Assembly (NCBI GenBank): GCA_016282855.1
Contig: JAEELT010000041.1
Location: 1-47,814 of the forward strand
Length of the DNA: 47,814 bases
Origin: Clostridiaceae bacterium
Lineage (GTDB): Bacteria > Bacillota > Clostridia > Oscillospirales > Acutalibacteraceae
Direction: 5' to 3'
The first letter of the stretch is position 1. The number at the start of each line of letters is the position of its first letter. The translations under genes were made by a program, and so were the position numbers. The notes under the pieces were generated by a model. The model saw only the letters and a program-made list of their open reading frames with translations. It searched no databases and was not told the origin of the DNA. This document shows positions 1-7,009 of the stretch, in pieces.

Positions 1-201
1 GCACCGTTAAGCGGGCGATTCTCGTACGGGTCACCACCAAAATGACTCACCCTGTGGGGTGGGTCATTTTTTTTGCTGAAAGCAAAGACGGGAATCGAAC
101 AGGGCGCGAGCGAAGGTAAGAGGCAATCATTTTAATTATCCCGCCGAAGTCCCGAGCCTTGCCGCGGGATTTCCGCTTTTCATCGGCCGTCTTATTCTCT
201 C
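1..201. other. Left-edge intergenic DNA, no gene seen
   Basis: No convincing coding frame is visible. The first 39 bases end in CACCACCA directly before an intrinsic terminator, like the 3' end of a tRNA. However, the stretch that should be the T-arm (about 12-28) does not pair, so I do not call a tRNA. Positions 90-115 contain GGGAATCGAAC, which also resembles an inverted tRNA T-loop, again without a foldable arm. The rest carries nothing recognisable before the promoter at 202. Confidence 0.4.
41..74 (+). terminator. Intrinsic terminator of an upstream transcript
   Basis: A 12-bp stem (41-52 with 57-68, one G-T pair) with loop TGTG is followed by an eight-base T run. It ends whatever transcript enters the window from the left. 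Confidence 0.85.
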
Positions 202-230
202 TTGATAAACCGGGCCGTTTGTGATATATT
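202..230 (+). promoter_or_regulatory. Sigma-A type promoter for the phosphodiesterase / radical SAM operon
   Basis: TTGATA at 202-207, a 17-bp spacer and TATATT at 225-230. The predicted transcript begins near 237, shortly before the AAGGAGG at 260-266. This argues against any start codon upstream of 274. Confidence 0.7.
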
Positions 231-273
231 TAACCCGGAATCGGGCAGCGCTCTGCCCCAAGGAGGTCGTATT

Positions 274-1272
274 ATGAAAAAACTGATTTGCGCTTTGCTT
301 GCTCTCACGATGCTCGCGTCGCTTTGCTTTGCCGGCTATGCCGAAAATGAGCCGAAATCATACGGCGCTTACAAGCATGTGTTTATTATCGGCGTTGACG
401 GAGCCGGCAGATTCTTTAAGGATGCCGAAACTCCCGAGTTTGACAGAATATTCGCAAACGGCGCGGTTGACTACACCGCCCGCGCGGAAGTAAAAACAGA
501 CAGCGGCCCTAACTGGGGAGCTATCCTCACCGGCGTTTCAATATTCAAAACCGGCCTTCAGAACGGAGTTACAGGGGATAAAGAAAGAACGAGCGAAACA
601 GAGTACCCTACCGTTTTCACTTACCTTCGCAAGGCAAGGCCCGGCTCGGTGCTTGCCTCATTTGTAAACTGGAACAATATAAACTACGGTATAATAGAGA
701 ATGATATAAATGTAAATAAGGTCAATGTGCCGGATGATGAGAAACTCACAGACGCTATTTGCGCATATTTTGATGAGGGCAACGCGCCCGAGCTCTTCTT
801 CGTGCAGCTTGACAGCGTTGACCATGTGGGCCACGAAAAAGGCAGCAAGTCAGAGGATTATATGAAGCAGATAAGCGTGGCTGACGGCTATGTCGGCAGG
901 ATATATGACGCCGCCGCGCGCAACGGGCTTATGGACGACGGTCTCTTCATAGTGGTTGCCGACCACGGTCACACCACTGCCGGCGGGCACGGCGGACTTA
1001 CAATGAGAGAGAGCCAGGTGACCCTTGCCGTTACGGGCAAAACAGTCGCGAAGGGCGGCAAGATGAGCCCTGAAACGCGCAACAGGGATGTCGCGGCGAT
1101 TGCTCTTTATGCTCTGGGCGTTGAGAGACCCGATGTTATGACTGCCGTTATCCCTTCGGATGTTTTCACCGATGTAAATGGCGAAACAAGACCCGCGGGC
1201 AAAGATTTCGCGGACACTTTCGTTTCGGCTCTTGCCTGGATAATAACCCGGATTACCGGAATTGCAGGGTGA
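274..1272 (+). CDS. Secreted type I phosphodiesterase / alkaline-phosphatase-superfamily protein
   Basis: A 332-residue exported protein. The start is the ATG at 274, preceded by AAGGAGG at 260-266. A classic signal peptide (MKK, hydrophobic core, about 20-25 residues) opens it. The metal-binding pattern of the alkaline phosphatase superfamily follows: an early IIGVDGAG, a DSGPNW-ILTG segment where nucleotide pyrophosphatase/phosphodiesterases carry the Thr/Ser nucleophile, LDSVDHVGH, and a late VADHGHT-GGHGG. Family knowledge suggests hydrolysis of phosphodiester or phosphomonoester bonds outside the cell; the substrate is not predictable. The C terminus ends in a hydrophobic, aromatic segment (FVSALAWIITRITGIAG), a kind of tail also seen on other secreted proteins here. 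Only 3 bases separate it from the next gene, so the two are probably co-transcribed. Confidence 0.82.
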   Translation: MKKLICALLALTMLASLCFAGYAENEPKSYGAYKHVFIIGVDGAGRFFKDAETPEFDRIFANGAVDYTARAEVKTDSGPNWGAILTGVSIFKTGLQNGVTGDKERTSETEYPTVFTYLRKARPGSVLASFVNWNNINYGIIENDINVNKVNVPDDEKLTDAICAYFDEGNAPELFFVQLDSVDHVGHEKGSKSEDYMKQISVADGYVGRIYDAAARNGLMDDGLFIVVADHGHTTAGGHGGLTMRESQVTLAVTGKTVAKGGKMSPETRNRDVAAIALYALGVERPDVMTAVIPSDVFTDVNGETRPAGKDFADTFVSALAWIITRITGIAG

Positions 1273-1275
1273 TTT

Positions 1276-3132
1276 ATGTACCCCGAAAAGCTTGAAAAAT
1301 ATCTCTTAAAAGTGCAGAAGCCCGGCAGATACACCGGGGGCGAGCTTAACAGCATTGTCAAAGACAAAGACAGTGTGGATATCTCATACGCCTTCTGCTT
1401 CCCCGATACTTACGAGATAGGCATGTCGCATCTCGGCATGAAGATTCTTTACGCCCTTGTAAACTCGCGTGATGACGCAAGGTGCGAAAGAGTGTTTGCC
1501 CCCGATGTGGATATGGAAGAGATTATGCGTGAAAACGGCATATTGCTCTACGGCCTCGAAAGCGGCGAAGCGATAAAGGATTTTGATATAATCGGCTTCA
1601 CAATGCAGTATGAGCTCAGCTACACCAACCTGCTCAATATGCTGGACCTCGCGGGTCTGCCCGTGAGGAGCGCTGACAGACATTCTCTCACACCCATAGT
1701 GGCTGCGGGGGGTACCTGCGTGTGCAATTTTGAGCCGATGGCCGATTTTGTGGACCTTACTATGCTCGGAGACGGCGAGGAGGTCACAATGGACCTTATC
1801 GACCTGCTTAAGCGCTGCAAGGCAGACGGCAAAACCAAAGAGGAGTTTCTGCAGGCGGCGGCTCAGATACCGGGTGTGTATGTGCCCTCGCTTTATGATG
1901 TTTCTTATAACGATGACGGCACGGTGAAAGCAATCACGCCCAAATGCGGCGCTCCCGAAAAGGTTGTAAAGCGCAATGTGGCCGACCTTGACAGTATGTT
2001 TTCGCCCGAGTCCTTTGTTGTTCCCTTCCTTGAAACGGTGTTTGACAGGACAACCGTTGAAATATTCAGAGGGTGCATCAGAGGGTGCCGCTTTTGCCAG
2101 GCGGGCTTCATAAACAGACCCCTCAGAGAAAAATCCCCCGCAGAGGTCGAAAGGCAGTGCAGAGCAATCTGCGGCTCAACGGGTTATGATGAAATATCCC
2201 TCTGCTCGCTTAGCACGAGCGATTATCTGGGGCTCGAGGAGCTGCTGCGCTCCATGCTTCCGTGGGCAAACGAAAATCAGATAAATGTGGCTCTGCCGTC
2301 TCTCAGGGCGGATAACTTCCCAAAAGAGCTTATGGAGCAGCTCAACACCGTGCGAAGGAGCGGGCTCACTTTCGCCCCGGAGGCGGGCACGCAGAGACTC
2401 AGAGATGTTATAAACAAAAATATTACCGAAAAAGAGGTGCTTTCCACCTGCGCTCAGGCTTTCGCCGGCGGCTGGACGGCCGTGAAGCTTTACTTTATGA
2501 TAGGGCTGCCGACCGAAACGCCCGATGATATTGCCGGCATAGCCAACCTTGCTCAGGCTGTGGTGGAGGAATACTATCACTGTGAAAACAAGCCAAAGGG
2601 CAAGGGAGTGAATGTGAGCATAAGCCTGGCGTCTTTTGTGCCCAAGCCCTTCACACCTTTCCAGTGGGAGGCGCAGGACAGGCCCGACACCCTGATTGAG
2701 AAACAGGCTTTTCTTATGGAAAATGTGAAATCGCGCAAGATAACCGTGTCGCGCCACGTGCCGCGCACGAGCTTCCTTGAGGGCGTATTCGCCAGGGGAG
2801 ACAGGCGCCTTTGCTCTGTGATAGAAACTGCCTGGAGAAACGGCTGCAGGTTTGACAGCTGGGAGGAACATCTGAAATTTGACACCTGGATGCAGAGCTT
2901 TGAGGATAACGGGCTTGATCCTTATTTTTACACCGCGCGAAAAAGAGATTTTGATGAGATTTTTCCCTATGAGCATATGGATTACGGAGTAACCAAGGAG
3001 TTTCTCAGGCGTGAAAATTTAAAAGCGCACAGCGGTCAGACAACGCCGCCGTGCCGCGAGAAATGCTCCGCCTGCGGAGCTGCAAGGCTGAACGGAGGTG
3101 TGTGCAATGAACTTCGTAAGGCTGTGGTATAA
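1276..3132 (+). CDS. Radical SAM protein, TIGR03960-like, with B12-binding-like N terminus
   Basis: 618 residues. The 4Fe-4S/SAM motif is CIRGCRFC with Cys at 267, 271 and 274, inside a typical radical SAM barrel (about 255-500). The first about 200 residues look like the cobalamin-binding-like N-terminal region of this class (MGMSHLGMK, AAGGTCVCNFEPM). The C terminus has an extra Cys cluster (PPCREKCSACGAARLNGGVC) that could bind a second cluster or metal. Length and the next gene fit the TIGR03960 / DUF2344 pair, which in many Clostridia lies near rng-rplU-rpmA and is sometimes fused into one chain. Its reaction is not known to me. It is probably co-transcribed with the gene 3 bases upstream and overlaps the next gene by 26 bases. 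Confidence 0.85.
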   Translation: MYPEKLEKYLLKVQKPGRYTGGELNSIVKDKDSVDISYAFCFPDTYEIGMSHLGMKILYALVNSRDDARCERVFAPDVDMEEIMRENGILLYGLESGEAIKDFDIIGFTMQYELSYTNLLNMLDLAGLPVRSADRHSLTPIVAAGGTCVCNFEPMADFVDLTMLGDGEEVTMDLIDLLKRCKADGKTKEEFLQAAAQIPGVYVPSLYDVSYNDDGTVKAITPKCGAPEKVVKRNVADLDSMFSPESFVVPFLETVFDRTTVEIFRGCIRGCRFCQAGFINRPLREKSPAEVERQCRAICGSTGYDEISLCSLSTSDYLGLEELLRSMLPWANENQINVALPSLRADNFPKELMEQLNTVRRSGLTFAPEAGTQRLRDVINKNITEKEVLSTCAQAFAGGWTAVKLYFMIGLPTETPDDIAGIANLAQAVVEEYYHCENKPKGKGVNVSISLASFVPKPFTPFQWEAQDRPDTLIEKQAFLMENVKSRKITVSRHVPRTSFLEGVFARGDRRLCSVIETAWRNGCRFDSWEEHLKFDTWMQSFEDNGLDPYFYTARKRDFDEIFPYEHMDYGVTKEFLRRENLKAHSGQTTPPCREKCSACGAARLNGGVCNELRKAVV

Positions 3133-3769
3133 AAAAAGCGGCCTTGCCGTTTACACCTCGCACCTTGATATGAACCGCTGTTTCACAAGGGCTGTCAGAC
3201 GGGCGGGCATACCGCTGTGGTACACGGAGGGCTTCAATCCCCACCCGTATCTGACCTTTTTGCTTCCGCTGCCCCTGGGCACTGCGGGAGAGAGAGAACC
3301 GGTTGACATAAGAACTCTTGAGGATATGACCCCCGAAGAGATTAAAAGTCGCCTTAATTCGGTGCTGCCCGAAGGCGTTGAAATAGTGGATGTGACTCAG
3401 GCAAAGGACAAGGCAAACGAGGTTGAATCCGCTTTGTATGAGATTGAAACGGTATTCGCTGCGCAGGAAGCTGCGCAGACCTTTGCCCGCGAAGCCGCGC
3501 AGATAATGGCCGGCGGCTCGCTTGAGGCTGAAAAGCGCTCAAAGAGGGGAGTGAAAACCGTAAATCTGTGTGACTATGTTTTCGGCTTTGACGCTTCCTC
3601 AAACGGAAAAAGTGCGGTTTTTCGCACCGTGCTCGCTACCGGCACTCAAAACAATCTTGCGGTCTCCCTGCTTGAGGAAACGCTGGAGCAGCGCCTCGGC
3701 GCAAGCCCCGAAAAATGCTCAATCACACGCAGAGAAATATATAAGACAGGCAGAAAATTATTTGAATAA
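3107..3769 (+). CDS. DUF2344 / TIGR03936 radical-SAM-linked protein
   Basis: 220 residues. The start at 3107 is set by GGAGG at 3094-3098 and lies inside the end of the radical SAM gene, implying translational coupling. The N terminus (LWYKKSGLAVYTSHLDMNRCFTRA..PLWYTEGFNPHP) is typical of the 'radical SAM-linked' family, which always accompanies the preceding enzyme or is fused to it. The family has been compared with RNA-modification proteins, but a function is not established to my knowledge; in some genomes the pair sits beside RNase G. No catalytic motif is obvious. A bidirectional terminator follows directly. Confidence 0.85.
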   Translation: MNFVRLWYKKSGLAVYTSHLDMNRCFTRAVRRAGIPLWYTEGFNPHPYLTFLLPLPLGTAGEREPVDIRTLEDMTPEEIKSRLNSVLPEGVEIVDVTQAKDKANEVESALYEIETVFAAQEAAQTFAREAAQIMAGGSLEAEKRSKRGVKTVNLCDYVFGFDASSNGKSAVFRTVLATGTQNNLAVSLLEETLEQRLGASPEKCSITRREIYKTGRKLFE

Positions 3770-3775
3770 AAAAAC

Positions 3776-3813
3776 AATCTCCCGCGATACTCCGGTATCA
3801 CGGGAGATTTTTT
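3776..3813. terminator. Bidirectional terminator between convergent operons
   Basis: A 15-bp stem (3776-3790 with 3795-3809, one mismatch) with loop TCCG is flanked by a T run on the right and an A run on the left. It can stop both the radical SAM operon and the oppositely oriented vitamin-transporter operon. Confidence 0.88.
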
Positions 3814-3852
3814 CATGCAAAGTGTTATGCCGCGCCCTGCGGCTTTGCGCGA

Positions 3853-4551
3853 TTAAATACCGTATTTGATTTTTATTCTTCCCAGCTTCTCGGAAAACGG
3901 CTTGGCGAGCAGCGCGGTGAAAACCACGTTTGATACAGCGTAAACCGCCGTGTAAGGGGCTGCGGATGAAATGCTCGCGATGTAGTAGGAGAGCCTGAAA
4001 GTGTTGTATGCCCATATAACGGTCCACACGTCCATAATAAAAGAGTAGGCAAGGCCTGCAAAAAAGGTGTAAACACACAGGCGTACGGTGTGCCCGGCAA
4101 ACTGCTTTGAAAATACACCCGCAATAAGCCCTATCATGCCCCAGGCAAACATCTGAAACGGTGTCCATACGCCCTGCCCCGCAAAAATATTGGATATAAG
4201 GGCAGAGAAGGCCCCTATCATAAACCCCGCTTCGCCGCCCAGATAAACGGCGAAAAGCACGGTGACAGCCGTTATGGGATTCACCCCCGGCACAAAGGAG
4301 AAAACAGCCCTGCCAACGCTCGCCATGGTAACTGCCGCGGCGGCAAGCACAAGGCGCCGGGTGCCTGTCTTTCTGCGGTCAAATCCGCAGGCGAAAAGCA
4401 TAACCGAGAGTGCGGCAACGGCAAAAATGCCGTAAGAATAATTTTTGCTTCTGAAAATGAATACGCCTGAAAGCACCACAGCGGGTATGAAGACAAACAG
4501 AATAAGTACCGAGAGGGCTTTTCTGAGTTTTTCGTTTTTACCGGATATCAT
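3853..4551 (-). CDS. ECF transporter S component (probable cobalamin/corrinoid, CbrT-like)
   Basis: 232-residue membrane protein with about six hydrophobic segments. It contains the GRAVFSFVPGVNPITAV, GAFSALISNIFAGQGVWTPFQMFAWG block that I associate with the S component of B12-regulated ECF transporters. It should bind the vitamin in the membrane and hand it to the T/A/A' module encoded just upstream. The start is ATG 4551, which overlaps the ATPase stop as ATGA and has GGAGGG nearby; a longer frame to 4605 would run into the ATPase gene. Last gene of the cobalamin-riboswitch operon, so corrinoid is the favoured substrate; dimethylbenzimidazole or another precursor is the alternative. Confidence 0.8.
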   Translation of the reverse strand: MISGKNEKLRKALSVLILFVFIPAVVLSGVFIFRSKNYSYGIFAVAALSVMLFACGFDRRKTGTRRLVLAAAAVTMASVGRAVFSFVPGVNPITAVTVLFAVYLGGEAGFMIGAFSALISNIFAGQGVWTPFQMFAWGMIGLIAGVFSKQFAGHTVRLCVYTFFAGLAYSFIMDVWTVIWAYNTFRLSYYIASISSAAPYTAVYAVSNVVFTALLAKPFSEKLGRIKIKYGI

Positions 4552-6158
4552 AGCCTGCCCTCCGTTATTCCCGACACATCGTCCGGGGTAATCACGCCGG
4601 GGCATAATCCGGAGGCGATTTTCGCAGCGGATGTAGTGTAAAAAAGATTCTCGGAAAAGAACCTGCGCGGTGTGTCAACACACATCACTTCGCCGCGGAA
4701 AAACATCGCGGCGCGGTCGGCGCAGCGGGCGGCAAACTCCACATCGTGGGTCACCGTAATGACGGTAACGCCGCTGTCTCTGAGCTTTTTCAGCTCATCG
4801 CACACGGCGGTTTTCGCATAGCTGTCAAGCCCTTTTGTGGGCTCGTCAAGCAGCAGGATTTTCGGCTTTGAAGCAAGGGCAATGGCGAGAGCCGCAAGCT
4901 GCTGCTCGCCGCCGCTCAGGTCATAAGGATGGGTCTCGGCAACATAAGATAAATCAAACCCCGGCTCATCAAAGCTGATATGCGCCTTCCTGAATTCCTC
5001 ACGCAGGGTGCTTTGCAGAAACATCGGCTGAACATCCTGAGGCAGCAGCGCAACGCAGTTATCATAGAGCGACTGCCCCTTGTATTTCCTGATGTTTTTT
5101 CCGAGTATTTCCACACTGCCCGCATAAGGAGTGAGAAGACCGGCGATGGTGTAAAGCAGGGTGGATTTGCCGGAGCCGTTTGCTCCGAGCAGGCAGAAAA
5201 CCTCGTTTTCGTAAACGGTCAGAGAGGCGTTTCTCAGAGCGTCGGGGGAGTTCCTGTCGTATCTGAAATATACATTTTTCAGTTCAACAGCCTTCGCGCC
5301 GCGCTTCGGTTCATCATCTGCGCTGAGCGGGGCGCAGGGGACAAAATGCTCGGCAAAGTATTTCTTGCCCTGGCTTACCGTGAGCGGGCACTCGCCCTGA
5401 GCCCCGAGGGCTTTGTATATCCTTACGCTTCCGGGCATGGAAGCTATGATTCTGTCATTGTCAATCACGCTTTTTATTGTTTCGCGTGTTTCGCCGAAGG
5501 CGGTAACTCTGCCGCCCTCAAGCACGCAGAGCTTATTGCACAGCGGCACAACATTTTCAAGCCGATGCTCGGTGATGATAATAGTCATGCCGAGGTCCTC
5601 ATTGAGCTTTTTGAGCGTGGTCATAAAGTCCGACGCGGCAACGGGGTCAAGCTGAGAGGTGGGTTCATCGAGAATAATCACTTCGGGATTCATCGCGAGT
5701 ACGCCGGCAAGCGAAATCATCTGCTTCTGCCCGCCGGATAAATCCGCTGTGTCGGCGTCAAACAGGCTGTCTATGCCGAAATAGCTCATGATTTCCGCAA
5801 GGCGCCGCTTCATCAGATTTTGTTCACAACGCAGGTTTTCCATGCCGAAAACAATCTCGTGCCAGACCTTGTCAGTCACAATCTGATGCTCGGGCGACTG
5901 CTGTACAAAGCCGATTTTGCAAGACTCTTCGGGCGATAGCTCATCTGTGTTGACACCGCCGAAAAGCACTGAGCCGCTTTTGCCGCCGAGCGGGGTAAGC
6001 TCCGGTTTCATCAGGCGCAGCAGGGTGGTTTTGCCGCTGCCGGTAGGGCCGCAGAGCGCGACAAAATCACCGCGCTCAATTTCAAAAGAAACATCGTTTA
6101 TTATCGTATCGGAAGACGGATATCCGAATGTGAGATTTTTGACCTCAAGCAACGCCAT
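4548..6158 (-). CDS. ECF transporter ATPase, two ABC domains fused (A-A')
   Basis: 536 residues carrying both ATPases of an energy-coupling-factor module in one chain. Domain 1: Walker A GPTGSGKT (37-44), signature LSGGQ (about 140), Walker B VIILDEP (160-166). Domain 2: GANGSGKST (about 325), LSGGE (about 414), ILLLDEP (435-441). Most Firmicutes encode two separate EcfA proteins, so this is the fused, dedicated type. It powers uptake by the S and T proteins. The start at 6158 lies inside the end of the T gene (58-base overlap). It overlaps the S gene by ATGA. In the riboswitch operon, so expression should fall when B12 is plentiful. Confidence 0.9.
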   Translation of the reverse strand: MALLEVKNLTFGYPSSDTIINDVSFEIERGDFVALCGPTGSGKTTLLRLMKPELTPLGGKSGSVLFGGVNTDELSPEESCKIGFVQQSPEHQIVTDKVWHEIVFGMENLRCEQNLMKRRLAEIMSYFGIDSLFDADTADLSGGQKQMISLAGVLAMNPEVIILDEPTSQLDPVAASDFMTTLKKLNEDLGMTIIITEHRLENVVPLCNKLCVLEGGRVTAFGETRETIKSVIDNDRIIASMPGSVRIYKALGAQGECPLTVSQGKKYFAEHFVPCAPLSADDEPKRGAKAVELKNVYFRYDRNSPDALRNASLTVYENEVFCLLGANGSGKSTLLYTIAGLLTPYAGSVEILGKNIRKYKGQSLYDNCVALLPQDVQPMFLQSTLREEFRKAHISFDEPGFDLSYVAETHPYDLSGGEQQLAALAIALASKPKILLLDEPTKGLDSYAKTAVCDELKKLRDSGVTVITVTHDVEFAARCADRAAMFFRGEVMCVDTPRRFFSENLFYTTSAAKIASGLCPGVITPDDVSGITEGRL

Positions 6159-7009
6159 TTCAGCCTGTTCCCTCCTTCCGTTACGCTCGGGCAGATGCAG
6201 AGCAGCCCGTAGCCGATATAGCCGAGCATCGCGAGCGGCTGGGTTGATATCTTATCCATATAGGGATAGAAGTTATAGAAAAGCGCGTTTTTTGCCGTCG
6301 CATATACGGCGCAGGCGGCAAACACCAGCGAAAACGCAAGGAAGAGCGCGTCGCGCCTCGCAAAGGGATAAAGAGAATAGTTGCGCCGCCTTCGCCCGCT
6401 GTAGCCCCTTGCGGACATGCTGTCGGAGGTGATTATCGTTTTTTCAATCATATATGACAGCAACCCGGAGAACACTCTCATTGTACCTCTCAGGCGTGAG
6501 ACAATGGTTTCGTCTTTATAAAGCCCCAGCGCTTTCTGGTCGGTGCTCATCTGCCTTGCTTTGCGTATATACATAGGAATAAATCTCAGGGCCATTGTCA
6601 CGACAAGCGCCGCTTTACGGGAAACAAAGCCGAGAATATAAGTAATCTTATCCGATGTCATAATGGCAGAGAACGAGGCAAACCAGTAAACCGCGCCGGA
6701 GAGCATAATGCCCAGAAACAGCCCGTAAAGGGCTGCTTCCACAGTAACATTATGATTGTTTATCACCACTATTACCGTTGACCCGATATGCCCGAAAACA
6801 GGGTTGAATACCATGCAGGCGATAGTCATAAGCACGGTCCAGATGTGTATTTTTTTATCTTTTTTCACAGGCAGGGCAAGGCGGAATGCCAGCGCGCCCG
6901 CGAGCGAAATCAATGAGATTACGGGATTCATCGTGAATATGCCCGCGACTATGACACAGGCGAAGAAGATAAACACCGTAAGCGGATTGAAAATATCAAA
7001 GCAGGTCAT
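6101..7009 (-). CDS. ECF transporter T component
   Basis: 302-residue integral membrane protein. N-terminal hydrophobic segments are followed by a cytoplasmic helical region with SMSARGYSGRRRR, the Ala-Arg-Gly coupling motif of EcfT that contacts the ATPases, and two or three more membrane segments. The start codon at 7009 overlaps the preceding gene's stop as ATGA, and its 3' end overlaps the ATPase gene, so T, A-A' and S are likely made in fixed ratio. The C-terminal 40 residues past the last membrane segment are basic and are encoded in the overlap with the ATPase gene. Confidence 0.88.
   Translation of the reverse strand: MTCFDIFNPLTVFIFFACVIVAGIFTMNPVISLISLAGALAFRLALPVKKDKKIHIWTVLMTIACMVFNPVFGHIGSTVIVVINNHNVTVEAALYGLFLGIMLSGAVYWFASFSAIMTSDKITYILGFVSRKAALVVTMALRFIPMYIRKARQMSTDQKALGLYKDETIVSRLRGTMRVFSGLLSYMIEKTIITSDSMSARGYSGRRRRNYSLYPFARRDALFLAFSLVFAACAVYATAKNALFYNFYPYMDKISTQPLAMLGYIGYGLLCICPSVTEGGNRLKWRCLRSKISHSDIRLPIR

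Noticed and set aside
202-273. Upstream start for the phosphodiesterase-like gene
   Set aside because: The candidate codon lies in the -35 box; AAGGAGG and a signal peptide begin at the ATG at 274.
2176-2976. Long antisense frame inside the radical SAM gene
   Set aside because: It mirrors a well-supported gene on the other strand, lacks a ribosome site and has no recognisable domain.
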